This document shows, one piece after another, positions 1 through 6,932 of a stretch of DNA of 8,857 bases. The stretch spans positions 1 through 8,857 of the forward strand of contig DATLRW010000151.1 of the NCBI GenBank assembly GCA_035534495.1, written 5' to 3'. Origin of the DNA: JAKASX01 sp035534495 (GTDB lineage Bacteria > Acidobacteriota > Terriglobia > Acidiferrales > UBA7541). Both the position numbers and the translations under genes were made by a program. Numbering within the stretch: the stretch's first letter is position 1; every line of letters starts with the position of its first letter. Below the pieces are notes generated by a model. The model was not told where the DNA came from. It searched no databases and saw nothing but the letters and a program-made list of their open reading frames with translations.

Positions 1-1
1 T

Positions 2-91
2 GAGATTTTTTCTCAAAGCACGGTCTCCGCAGAGGAAGAGCTTCGGAAAGCGTCTGAATTTCTTTGGGCTGAAGGCGCGGCCGTTATTTAG
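2..91 (+). CDS. Possible 3' end of a truncated gene (unknown product)
   Basis: An open frame enters from the left edge and stops at TAG (89-91). It encodes 29 residues, ending STVSAEEELRKASEFLWAEG and then AAVI. The peptide looks helical and acidic and reads like a natural protein C-terminus. Frame 1 has a stop at once, and frame 3 gives an arginine-rich, low-plausibility peptide running to 197. The codons are less GC-biased than in the genes that follow, so the reading is uncertain. No domain can be recognised from so short a piece. The terminator-like hairpin at 139-170 fits a gene ending here. Confidence 0.35.
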   Translation, partial: EIFSQSTVSAEEELRKASEFLWAEGAAVI

Positions 92-321
92 TACTTCGGC
101 GGGTGGCCAAGGCTCCGTGGCGTTGATTTTACGGGTGCCCCATGCTCGATTTGTGAGCGTGGGCTTTTCTGGCGTGACCAAAGCACGCGACTGCTAATCC
201 ATTCGACCGACGGCAAACTGGAATTCTCCCCTTCCCCGGTAAAACGAATTCCCGTTTTTCGCGAACAAGGCCGGCAGGCGGGCGAGACGGCCGCGCCGTT
301 TCAGGACACCGAAGGCGGCGC
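92..321. other. Non-coding stretch upstream of the epimerase gene
   Basis: I find no credible gene here. Besides the hairpin at 139-170, it holds a 7-bp inverted repeat (GGAATTC at 220-226 and GAATTCC at 246-252, 19 nt apart) of unknown meaning. The open frames on the minus strand are shadows of the GC-rich epimerase gene running out into this region. Confidence 0.5.
139..170 (+). terminator. Terminator-like hairpin
   Basis: CCCATGCTC (139-147) can pair with GAGCGTGGG (155-163), giving a 9-bp stem with one G-T wobble and a 7-nt loop, followed by CTTTTCT. It lies about 48 bp after the possible gene end at 91. The T-run is short, so this could instead be a copy of a dispersed GTGCCCCA...TGGG-type repeat. 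Only one copy is seen in the window. Confidence 0.4.
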
Positions 322-351
322 TTGACGCTCGCCAAGCGAGCGGCGTACCTT
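322..351 (+). promoter_or_regulatory. Putative sigma-70-type promoter of the epimerase gene
   Basis: TTGACG (322-327) is followed after 18 bp by TACCTT (346-351). The -35 matches consensus at 5 of 6 positions; the -10 is weak. The spacer holds a short palindrome, GCTCGC-CAA-GCGAGC, which could be an operator or chance. The predicted start of transcription, near 358, leaves about 24 nt of leader before the ATG at 382. Confidence 0.45.
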
Positions 352-381
352 GAACGCAACTCCTGCCCGCGAGAGGAAACA

Positions 382-1284
382 ATGAACATTCTCATCGCCG
401 GTTCCTCGGGAATGATCGGCACCGCTATCAGCGCCCGTTTGCGGGCGAGTGGGCACACGGTCCTCTCTTTCGTCCGCCCGCCCATGATCGCCGGCCAGGG
501 ACAGGTCGCCTGGAACCCCGAAACCGGGGAAATGGACCTGGAAAAGGCGGCGGGCGCGCAAGCCGTCATCAATCTCTCCGGGGCATCGATTGCGGGAAGC
601 CGTTGGAGTGAAACCCGCAAGGCGCTGCTGCGCTCCAGCCGAATCGATTCCACGCGAAAACTGGTCGAAGCGCTCGCCAGACTGGGTCCCCGTCCGAAGG
701 TCCTGGTGTCGGCTTCCGCCGTCGGCTATTACGGCAACCGTGGCGACGAGCTTCTGACCGAGGAAAGCGCCCCGGGCGACGGCTTCCTCGCCCGCCTGGT
801 TCAGGAATGGGAAAAGGAGGCGCGGCGGGCCGAAGAATTCGGCATCCGAACCGTAATGTTTCGCTTTGGCATAGTCCTCACGGCAAAGGGCGGCGCGCTC
901 GCCCAAATGCTTGGGCCCTTTCGAATGGGTGTGGGGGGCCGGCTGGGCAGCGGACGGCAATGGATGTCGTGGATTTCGCTGGTCGACATGCTCAGGCTGC
1001 TCGAAGAGGGCGTCGCCAACGAAGGGTGGAGCGGGGCGTACAACGCCGTGGCCCCGCAGCCGGTGACCAACGCCGAATTCACCCGGACGCTCGCGCGCGC
1101 CCTGCACCGGCCGGCGATCTTTCCCGTTCCCCCCATGGCCCTGCGGGCGCTCTTCGGCGAGATGGCGGACGAGATGCTGCTCGCCAGCCAACGGGTCGAG
1201 CCCCGGCGCCTCCGCGAGCAGGTCTATTCGTACTCCCACGAGAGACTAGAACCAGCCCTTCGCGAACTGCTCACAGAACGCTAA
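382..1284 (+). CDS. TIGR01777 family NAD(P)-dependent epimerase (YfcH-like)
   Basis: This encodes a 300-aa cytoplasmic protein of the extended short-chain dehydrogenase/epimerase type, about the length of E. coli YfcH. The N-terminus has the Rossmann dinucleotide-binding motif GSSGMIG (residues 7-13). INLSGASIAGSRW (63-75), SASAVGYYG (110-118) and GRQWMSWISLVD (191-202) are the conserved blocks expected in this family. The C-terminal part (about 250-297, PPMALRALFGEMADEMLLAS onward) matches the DUF1731 tail that defines the TIGR01777 group. The substrate of the family is not established, so no reaction can be named. I start it at ATG 382, with GAGAGG 5 nt upstream; an in-frame TTG at 322 is rejected because it overlaps the likely -35 box. 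It appears to be transcribed alone, since the next gene has its own promoter. Confidence 0.92.
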   Translation: MNILIAGSSGMIGTAISARLRASGHTVLSFVRPPMIAGQGQVAWNPETGEMDLEKAAGAQAVINLSGASIAGSRWSETRKALLRSSRIDSTRKLVEALARLGPRPKVLVSASAVGYYGNRGDELLTEESAPGDGFLARLVQEWEKEARRAEEFGIRTVMFRFGIVLTAKGGALAQMLGPFRMGVGGRLGSGRQWMSWISLVDMLRLLEEGVANEGWSGAYNAVAPQPVTNAEFTRTLARALHRPAIFPVPPMALRALFGEMADEMLLASQRVEPRRLREQVYSYSHERLEPALRELLTER

Positions 1285-1303
1285 CTTTCACTCCTGCCGA
1301 ACC

Positions 1304-1331
1304 TTGACAATCAACCCGCATCTGTTACGAT
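1304..1331 (+). promoter_or_regulatory. Promoter of the FecR-like gene
   Basis: A perfect -35 box, TTGACA (1304-1309), is followed after 16 bp by TACGAT (1326-1331; 4 of 6 consensus positions). It sits 20 bp after the epimerase stop, in a 108-bp gap. The predicted transcription start near 1338 rules out the TTG at 1333 as the start codon of the next gene. Confidence 0.65.
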
Positions 1332-1380
1332 TTTGACGTTGCGTAAAGAAAAAGCAGGAACTTATCGGTCTTTGGGCTTG

Positions 1381-1386
1381 AGGAGG
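1381..1386 (+). promoter_or_regulatory. Shine-Dalgarno site fixing the start at 1393
   Basis: AGGAGG lies 6 nt before ATG 1393, an ideal ribosome binding site. It decides for this start over the upstream in-frame TTG (1333), which would add 20 residues ahead of an otherwise clean signal peptide. Confidence 0.8.
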
Positions 1387-1392
1387 CTGTGG

Positions 1393-2112
1393 ATGTTGCG
1401 TCAGGCTTTAGCCATAGCGTTGTCCGTTCTGCTGAGCACACCTGTGTGGGCAATTTCGAATCCGCTGGGTACGGTTGCTTCCGGGCACGACGTCACTGTA
1501 GCTGGGACGGCCGCCGCCGGCGGGAGCACGCTGTATAACGGCGATACGCTGTCGGTTCGATCCGATGGAAGCGTATCCGTGATTTTGGCTGGCGGCTCGC
1601 GCGCGCGCATGGCCGGCGACAGTCAGGCCCGCGTGTCGCGCGACGGATCGTCAATTGCCCTGCAACTGCTCAGAGGCAAAATGGAATTCACCTCCAACGG
1701 CAAGTCCCTGGTGGAAGGCCGCGTTGCGGATGCAACGATCCGCCCGGAAAATCCGTCGAGCACGTCGGTGGCGTTCATGACGCTCGACAGCTCGAATCAC
1801 ACCGTTTTATATGCCAACAAGGGCGACTGGATCGTCACAACGGCCCACGACGGCCACAGCCTGATTCTGCGGCCCGGCACCCACATCGAAGGGGTGCTCG
1901 GCGCCGTCCAGGACCAGAATCCCGACACCGTGCAGGGACAAGAGAAAAAGAAGAAGAAACGGAAATGGGCCGTGATCTGGATTGGCACCGGGATCGTCGG
2001 CGCGGCCACGGGATTGGGCATGGCTTTCGGAATGTCCGAATGCAACGTGAACAGCGGCGCCGGTTGCATCAGCAACACGACTCCCGGAGGGAATCAGGGC
2101 CCACCGCAATAG
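1393..2112 (+). CDS. Exported FecR-like protein with lysine run and glycine-rich C-terminal hydrophobic segment
   Basis: This encodes a 239-aa protein of unknown function. Residues 1-20 (MLRQALAIALSVLLSTPVWA) are a clear signal peptide ending in an AxA-like site. Residues about 25-150 are beta-rich and follow the FecR-domain pattern: G..VTV.G....GSTLYNGDTLSVRSDG, then VILAGGSRARM, then ALQLLRGKMEF. In the family such domains sense signals or sit in envelope proteins. Near the C-terminus a lysine-rich stretch (about 185-191, KKKKKRK) precedes a hydrophobic, glycine-zipper-like segment (about 192-213, WAVIWIGTG...GLGMAFG), and two cysteines follow (217, 225). The gene has its own promoter and a strong terminator, so it is a single-gene unit. 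No sigma or anti-sigma partner is next to it, so I do not claim a FecR signalling role. Confidence 0.75.
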   Translation: MLRQALAIALSVLLSTPVWAISNPLGTVASGHDVTVAGTAAAGGSTLYNGDTLSVRSDGSVSVILAGGSRARMAGDSQARVSRDGSSIALQLLRGKMEFTSNGKSLVEGRVADATIRPENPSSTSVAFMTLDSSNHTVLYANKGDWIVTTAHDGHSLILRPGTHIEGVLGAVQDQNPDTVQGQEKKKKKRKWAVIWIGTGIVGAATGLGMAFGMSECNVNSGAGCISNTTPGGNQGPPQ

Positions 2113-2152
2113 ACGCCAGGCGGCACAAAATCACTGCCTGTTAAACAATTCC

Positions 2153-2192
2153 AAGGCCGTCCCGCTTGTCGGGACGGCCTTTCTGCTTTCCG
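2153..2192 (+). terminator. Strong rho-independent terminator of the FecR-like gene
   Basis: AAGGCCGTCCCG (2153-2164) pairs perfectly with CGGGACGGCCTT (2170-2181) around a 5-nt loop. TTTCTGCTTTC follows. It lies 40 bp after the stop at 2112. Confidence 0.85.
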
Positions 2193-2504
2193 CACGCCCA
2201 TTTCTCAAAAGAAAGCTGCATCGCGCGATCGCGCACCGGGAGAAATTCCTTCCCTGAATGAGACTGCCAAGGGCCGTACTGGAACTATGCGCCTCCCTGG
2301 ATTCACAAATGGCATTCATGACCAGGGCTGCATGCACACATTCCGTGATTTCTCGTAGAACACCTACCCAACACATATACAACGACATAAGTCGTGTTTC
2401 CAGAACCGTCAAACAGACCACCAAACTGAAGCCTTACATGGGTTCTGGTACTCACATTGCACTCCCCCTCGTCGATCAGCTGAAGCTAGACGGGAAAGGG
2501 TGCA
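2193..2504. other. 312-bp gene-free leader upstream of the Ig-lipoprotein operon
   Basis: No convincing gene lies here. An open frame starting at 2258 runs into the lipoprotein gene and has no supporting motif. A weak hairpin is visible (ACGAC 2382-2386, loop ATAA, GTCGT 2391-2395), with an A/T-rich CATATACA just upstream (2374-2381) that could be a -10 but has no matching -35. Base composition is less GC-rich than in the genes. The operon promoter is expected here, but I cannot place it. The ribosome binding site of the next gene (GGGAAAGGG, 2492-2500) is at its right end. Confidence 0.4.
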
Positions 2505-5075
2505 ATGAGGCGGGGCAGCCTCGCACGACAGCAGGAACATGGTGTCTTCAACGCATTGGTCTTCACAATTCTGGCTTCTCTTCTGTTGTCCTGTTGCGGC
2601 ACAGCCGGCGGCTCCTCGTCGAGCAAAACACCTCCACCCCCGCCTGCGACAGTTACCGTTAACGTCTCGCCGGCAACGGCGACGGTTTTTCTGGGCAATC
2701 AGCAACAGATGACGGCGAGCGTGAGTGGCACATCGAACAGTACCGTGACATGGTCGGTGGATGGGGTTACGGGAGGAAATTCGACGACGGGAACCATAAC
2801 GGCCGGCGGGCTCTACACGGCGCCCTCCATCCTGCCGTCCTCGGCAAGCATTACGATCACGGCTACCAGCCAGGCCGACACCACGGCCAGCGGCACGGCA
2901 ACCATCACGATCGGGAGCAACATTCAGGTGACCGTTTCTCCTTCCGGCGCGACGGTTACGACGGGCGCGACGCAGCAATTCTCCGCGCAGGTGACCGGAA
3001 CCGGAAAGCCCAGCCTGGCCGTCAACTGGAGCCTGACGGGAGCGGCGTGCGCGTCGGGATGCGGCACGCTGACGACGAGCGGGAACAGCGTTATCTACAC
3101 GGCCCCGGGGACAGTTCCCTCCCCGGCCAGCGCCTCGATCGTTGCTACGAGCGTAGCCGACCCCTCGAAATCGGCGACGGCAACTGTAACCATCGCCCCG
3201 AGTCAAACCTGCTCACCGGCGGTTGCCGTATCGCCCGCCACGGCCAGCCTCGCGCCTGGGGCGCAGCAATCGTTCAGCGCCACCGTCTGTTCCAGCACGA
3301 ACCAAAGCGTCACATGGACAATCAGCGGGAGCGGGTGCAGCGGCGCCAGTTGCGGCACCATTTCCAGCACGGGAACGAACACGGCGACCTACACGGCCCC
3401 GGCATCGTTGCCTCCGGCAAATCCCGTGACACTGGTGGCGACGAGCGTTGCCAATTCGAGCCAAACGGGCTTCGCGTCCATTACGATCACATCATCCTGT
3501 TCACCGGCGATTGCCATATCGCCGTCGGCCGCCACTGTCTCGCTCGGCCAGCAGCAAACGTTTACGTCCACGGTTTGTTTCAGCACGGACCAATCAGTCA
3601 ATTGGTCGATTACCGGCTCGGGTTGCAGCGGCACCAGTTGCGGCACGATTTCCAGCACGGGAGCGAACACGGCGACCTACATGGCCCCGGCATCGCTACC
3701 TCCGGCAAATCCCGTAACGCTGGTGGCGACGAGCGTCGCCGATTCCGCCCAAACGGCGACGGCTACGATCACGGTGGTCAGCGGCGTCAGCCTGAGCCTG
3801 ACACCGCTCGCTGCGGAAGTGGCGGCCGGACGCAGGACGACGCTCACGCCGGCCGTTCAAGACACCAGCAACACGGCGGTTACCTGGACCGTGGACGGCG
3901 TGGCGAACGGCAACGCGAGCGTGGGCCAGATCTGCGTCGCCGCATCCAACCCGTGCGCCGCGCCGGGCGGACCGGCATCGAGCGCGGTCGAATATCTGGC
4001 GCCGGCCGCCGTGCCGAGCCCGGCCGGGATCTATGTCGTCGCCACATCGAGCGCGGACTCCTCGCGCAGCGCGACGGCGGAAATGACGGTGATCGCCCAC
4101 CTCGTGCTGAGCATTTGGCCTGCGAGCGCCCTTGCGGCCCCGTCCGGCACCGTCGAATTTGCCCCGCAAATAACGGGTTCTGAAAACAGCGGCGTTTCCT
4201 GGCAACTGAGCTGCGCCGCCAGTTCCTGCGGAACAATCAGTTCCAGCGGCGTCTACACGGCGCCTTCCGCCGCTCCGAGTCCCAACGCGATCACCGTAAC
4301 GGCAACCAGCCAGGACGATGCCACGCAGACGGCAACGGCAACCGTCGCGATCTCTTCCGCCGTTGCGATCGCGTCCCTTGCCCCGGCCAGCGTGACCGCG
4401 GGAGAAGCCGACAGCTTCACGCTTTTAGTCACGGGAATGAATTTCACGCCGACCAGCCCCGGACCGGGCAGCACGGTCAGCATCAACGGCACGGCGCACT
4501 CCACCAACTGCACGAGCGTGACAACCTGCACGGTCACAATCGCCCCGGCCGACGTCGCAACGGCCGGAACGCTCACCGTCCAGGCGCAGAATCCCGACGG
4601 CACTCAATCGGACCCCTTGCCGCTCGTGGTTGTGCCCGCCGACGGACCAGCCGACGTGATTTCCCTTTCGCCCAGCCAGCCGGTGGCCGGTTCGCGCGAC
4701 ATCACCGCGGTCGAACCGACGACGGCGGGATCGGGTACCGGGCCAATCACGGTGATATTTGTCGGCTTGGTCGATACGAGCACGAACACCTGCAACGTCA
4801 ACGAGTCGCCCATCGCCCTGAGCCGCCCATCCTCGGGCACGGCGACCTACTCGATCTGCCTGGGCGGTTCGGGACTCGATCCCTCCTACACGTATGAAAT
4901 TGTGGGATCGCAAGAAAGCGACGTGACCGTTTCCAGCCCGCAGTCCTTCGCCGGTTCGCTGGTGGAATTGACCGTGACGGTTTCCGCGACGGCAACTCCT
5001 GGGCCGCAGGCCATCCTCGTTACCGACCCCGGCGACGACCGCGCCGTGGCGAGCGGCGCAATCGACATCGAGTGA
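2505..5075 (+). CDS. Large lipoprotein with six bacterial Ig-like (BIG2-type) repeats and an IPT/TIG-like domain
   Basis: This encodes an 856-aa surface protein. Residues 15-29 are hydrophobic and end in a lipobox, LLSC, putting the lipidated cysteine at 30; a Gly/Ser-rich and Pro5 linker (32-47) follows. Six Ig-like repeats of about 85-105 aa follow (roughly 50-137, 138-236, 237-332, 333-428, 429-531, 532-618). Each has the pattern SPxxATV..G..QQF.A.V.G....VTW, then GTI...G.YTAP, then VTVTATS.AD....ATATVTI. Residues about 620-710 look like an IPT/TIG domain (FTLLVTGMNF...TLTVQAQNPDGTQSDPLPL). A further beta-rich region (711-856) ends in ILVTDPGDDRAVASGAIDI. Such proteins usually serve adhesion or surface binding; no catalytic site is seen. 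Start ATG 2505 has GGGAAAGGG 4 nt upstream. It is the first gene of a three-gene operon, 3 nt before the next. Confidence 0.88.
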   Translation: MRRGSLARQQEHGVFNALVFTILASLLLSCCGTAGGSSSSKTPPPPPATVTVNVSPATATVFLGNQQQMTASVSGTSNSTVTWSVDGVTGGNSTTGTITAGGLYTAPSILPSSASITITATSQADTTASGTATITIGSNIQVTVSPSGATVTTGATQQFSAQVTGTGKPSLAVNWSLTGAACASGCGTLTTSGNSVIYTAPGTVPSPASASIVATSVADPSKSATATVTIAPSQTCSPAVAVSPATASLAPGAQQSFSATVCSSTNQSVTWTISGSGCSGASCGTISSTGTNTATYTAPASLPPANPVTLVATSVANSSQTGFASITITSSCSPAIAISPSAATVSLGQQQTFTSTVCFSTDQSVNWSITGSGCSGTSCGTISSTGANTATYMAPASLPPANPVTLVATSVADSAQTATATITVVSGVSLSLTPLAAEVAAGRRTTLTPAVQDTSNTAVTWTVDGVANGNASVGQICVAASNPCAAPGGPASSAVEYLAPAAVPSPAGIYVVATSSADSSRSATAEMTVIAHLVLSIWPASALAAPSGTVEFAPQITGSENSGVSWQLSCAASSCGTISSSGVYTAPSAAPSPNAITVTATSQDDATQTATATVAISSAVAIASLAPASVTAGEADSFTLLVTGMNFTPTSPGPGSTVSINGTAHSTNCTSVTTCTVTIAPADVATAGTLTVQAQNPDGTQSDPLPLVVVPADGPADVISLSPSQPVAGSRDITAVEPTTAGSGTGPITVIFVGLVDTSTNTCNVNESPIALSRPSSGTATYSICLGGSGLDPSYTYEIVGSQESDVTVSSPQSFAGSLVELTVTVSATATPGPQAILVTDPGDDRAVASGAIDIE
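3213..3788 (+). repeat. Two tandem 288-bp units within the Ig-lipoprotein gene
   Basis: The third and fourth Ig-like domains (3213-3500 and 3501-3788) have exactly the same length, 96 codons. They are much closer to each other in DNA than to the other repeats. In the best-kept part (3336-3467 against 3624-3755) I count 13 differences in 132 nt, many of them silent. This points to a fairly recent in-frame tandem duplication. Confidence 0.75.
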
Positions 5076-5078
5076 ACG

Positions 5079-5666
5079 ATGCGAAAACGACTGCTATTCC
5101 TATTCGCCGTTGCCATGCTGGCATCCACCTCCGGCGCAACGACGCTGGCGCGGATGAACCTCGAGCAGCTCGGGACCGCCGCCACGGTCATTGTCCGCGC
5201 CCGGTGCATGGGAAGTTTCAGCGACTGGGAAGGAGGGGAGATATGGACGCTCACCCGTTTCCAGACGCTCGAACGCTTCAAAGGCGCGTTGCCGGCCGGC
5301 TTCACCGTGCGGCTGATCGGCGGGCAGGTGGGTGGAATCGAATCGATCGTCAGCGAAGTTCCACGCTTCCGGCCCGGAGAAGAGGTGGTGTTGTTTCTCG
5401 ATCCCACCAATGGCGGCGACTACACGGTAACGGCGTGGGTGGAAGGAACATTTCGGGTGCGGCGTGACGGGGCCGGGCGCGCCTTTGTCACCGAGGAGAG
5501 CGCCAGTCAGGTGGTTTACGACCGTGCGACGCGTAAATTTCGCGTGGAGGGAATTCGCAGGATGCCGCTCGGCCAGTTTCGGCAACGGATACAAAGCGTG
5601 GTGAAGGGCAACCGCCCGGCGGGATTGCCGGCGCCCTCGGCGCCAGCGCGGAAGCCGCGTCAATGA
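5079..5666 (+). CDS. Exported 195-aa protein of unknown function, partner of the metalloprotease
   Basis: The protein opens with a signal peptide (residues 1-20, MRKRLLFLFAVAMLASTSGA). A mature beta-rich domain follows, with the distinctive string RARCMGSFSDWEGGEIWTLT (40-59), then RFRPGEEVVLFLDP (96-109) and VTAWVEGTFRV (117-127), and then a basic, proline-rich tail (PAPSAPARKPRQ). I know proteins of this look from acidobacterial genomes, but I know no assigned function. There is one cysteine in the mature part (C43). It starts 3 nt after the lipoprotein stop with only a weak Shine-Dalgarno site, so translation is probably coupled. Its stop overlaps the protease start (ATGA). The tight packing suggests it works with the protease or the lipoprotein, for example as a chaperone, inhibitor or substrate carrier; this is inference only. 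Confidence 0.8.
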   Translation: MRKRLLFLFAVAMLASTSGATTLARMNLEQLGTAATVIVRARCMGSFSDWEGGEIWTLTRFQTLERFKGALPAGFTVRLIGGQVGGIESIVSEVPRFRPGEEVVLFLDPTNGGDYTVTAWVEGTFRVRRDGAGRAFVTEESASQVVYDRATRKFRVEGIRRMPLGQFRQRIQSVVKGNRPAGLPAPSAPARKPRQ

Positions 5667-6865
5667 ATCCGATGCTCCGGCGACTGATCCTATCCCTGAT
5701 TGCAAGCGCCGGGCTGGCAACGGCGGCGGCCGCCTACAGCTTGAACTACGTGGCGCCATTGAGCGGCGGCTGTCCCGTGCCGACGCGAATGGCGACCTCG
5801 TCGCCCATTTCGCGGCGCTGGAGCACGTCGCTTTCCGCTTCGCCGCAAACCATTTTCACGGTGGCCGCGCCGGGAACCACCCAACAGATCGACGAAATTC
5901 AGCAGACGATCCTCGACTCGTTCTCGGCGTGGACGGGCGTTTCGGGCACGACCCTGAACGCCACCAGCTACCCGAGCGCCCTCGCTCCCCTGAGCCAGAC
6001 TTCCACGCAGGATGCCTGCGCCAACGATCAGGGCGGAAACCTGACCGGCCAGAACACGATCTGTTTCAACCAGTCGAGCACCGCCTTCACGACCGGCGTG
6101 CTGGCCTTCACCCGCGTTTTCGCGGCAACCGCCCCGGGCCAGACGATTGGAACGGCGACGTCGACTTTTACCGGACAGATCCTGGAGTCCGACATCGAAT
6201 TCCGGAACGACGGGCAGGTCACCTTCGCCACGCCGGGGGCTCTCGGGAGCTACCCGAATTCCTACGATCTGGAATCGATTCTGATCCACGAGCTGGGCCA
6301 CTTCTTCGGCCTGGAGCATTCGCCGATCTGGCGGGCGGTGATGTCTCCCTTCGCCCCGGCGCCGGGAACGTTCTGGGGACCGCGGCCGACATCGACCGCG
6401 CCCGACGGCCCGCTGCGGGATGACGATCGAACCGGCATCCGCGTGCTGTATACCGATCCGAACGACGCGACATACGTCGGAACGATCACCGGACGCGTCG
6501 CGCCCGCCAATCCTATCTCGCTTGCCGGTATCGAGCAGCCGGCCGCGGGAGATTATGTCACCGGGATTTTCGGGGCGAACGTGGTCGCCGTTGACGCGCA
6601 GACGGGCGAAATCGTCGCGGGAGCGATCTCCGGATGGTCCTGTCCCTCAGCCAGCGCAACGCCGGTGTTTGACGGGTCCTACACGATTGCGCGGCTTCCG
6701 CTGGGCCACAGCTACAACCTGTATATCGAGCCGCTCGACGCCACAGTCACGCCGACCGACATTGGCGGCAACAGCTTGAACCCGTGCTCCACACCGAACG
6801 CGACACCATGCACCAGCCCGCCCGCGAACACCAATTTTGTGGCGCATGTGCGCCCGGCGGGATGA
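5663..6865 (+). CDS. Exported matrixin-type (M10-like) zinc metalloprotease with C-terminal carboxypeptidase-regulatory-like domain
   Basis: This encodes a 400-aa secreted protease. Residues 1-24 form a signal peptide ending in an Ala-rich site before YSLNY. The catalytic domain (about 75-255) has the full metzincin zinc signature HELGHFFGLEH at 209-219: zinc ligands H209, H213 and H219, catalytic base E210. The Met-turn AVMSPF follows, with M227 only 8 residues after the third His. DIEF upstream also fits matrixins. Residues about 272-345 resemble a carboxypeptidase-regulatory (CNA-B-like) fold: ITGRVAPAN, VVAVDAQTGEIVAGAISG, GSYTIARLPLGHSYNLYIEP. No long propeptide with a cysteine switch is evident; C37 lies early in the mature protein, so zymogen control is unclear. 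It overlaps the preceding gene by 4 nt (ATGA). An alternative start at ATG 5672 would only shorten the signal peptide. An IS begins 25 bp after its stop. Confidence 0.9.
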   Translation: MNPMLRRLILSLIASAGLATAAAAYSLNYVAPLSGGCPVPTRMATSSPISRRWSTSLSASPQTIFTVAAPGTTQQIDEIQQTILDSFSAWTGVSGTTLNATSYPSALAPLSQTSTQDACANDQGGNLTGQNTICFNQSSTAFTTGVLAFTRVFAATAPGQTIGTATSTFTGQILESDIEFRNDGQVTFATPGALGSYPNSYDLESILIHELGHFFGLEHSPIWRAVMSPFAPAPGTFWGPRPTSTAPDGPLRDDDRTGIRVLYTDPNDATYVGTITGRVAPANPISLAGIEQPAAGDYVTGIFGANVVAVDAQTGEIVAGAISGWSCPSASATPVFDGSYTIARLPLGHSYNLYIEPLDATVTPTDIGGNSLNPCSTPNATPCTSPPANTNFVAHVRPAG

Positions 6866-6882
6866 GCAGCGGTCTTCCGCTT

Positions 6883-6890
6883 CTGCTTTC
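6883..6890 (+). repeat. Left 8-bp target-site duplication of the IS
   Basis: CTGCTTTC directly abuts the left end of the IS and is repeated exactly at 8821-8828. The neighbouring bases differ on both sides, so the repeat is exactly 8 bp, the size typical of the IS1595 family. Confidence 0.88.
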
Positions 6891-6912
6891 CAGGCTTATA
6901 TACTTGACACCA
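6891..6912 (+). repeat. Left terminal inverted repeat (IRL)
   Basis: These 22 bp pair with 8799-8820 with three mismatches (at 6895, 6906 and 6909). The match falls apart past 6912. The repeat includes a consensus TTGACA. Confidence 0.85.
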
Positions 6913-6932
6913 CTTCATCGTTCTGCTACGCT
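6904..6932 (+). promoter_or_regulatory. Possible promoter with its -35 box in the left inverted repeat
   Basis: TTGACA (6904-6909) lies inside IRL and is followed after 17 bp by TACGCT (6927-6932). The -10 is weak (3 of 6) but is like the TACGAT of the promoter at 1304-1331. It points toward the transposase, about 147 bp away. A second TTGACA (6975-6980) with TAAACA 19 bp on (7000-7005) is a nearer but poorer alternative. Confidence 0.4.

Noticed and set aside
322..381. Upstream TTG start adding 20 residues to the epimerase
   Set aside because: The TTG is part of the TTGACG -35 box, and ATG 382 has a good ribosome site and begins at the family's usual N-terminus.
301..1239. Long open frame of 312 codons on the minus strand
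   Set aside because: It is the complement of the well-supported epimerase gene, lacks any family motif and is typical of GC-rich shadow frames.
1333..1392. Upstream TTG start for the FecR-like protein
   Set aside because: It lies before the predicted transcription start and spoils the signal peptide, while ATG 1393 has AGGAGG at ideal distance.
1944..1965. A-rich run in the FecR-like gene as a possible slippage site
   Set aside because: The As are broken up by Gs (AAG codons), and the zero frame gives a sensible hydrophobic tail, so no frameshift is needed.
2258..2662. 134-codon plus-strand frame reading into the lipoprotein gene
   Set aside because: No good ribosome site, no domain or export signal, and it overlaps the lipoprotein start by about 160 bp.
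2409..3206. 265-codon minus-strand frame, Arg-rich
   Set aside because: Shadow of the lipoprotein gene; composition is not protein-like.
3213..3788. CRISPR-like array
   Set aside because: The repeats are long, in-frame protein-coding units without spacers.
2750..4183. 477-codon plus-strand frame inside the lipoprotein gene
   Set aside because: It is an out-of-frame reading of the Ig repeats, full of Arg/His/Gly; its internal repetitiveness only mirrors the real repeats.
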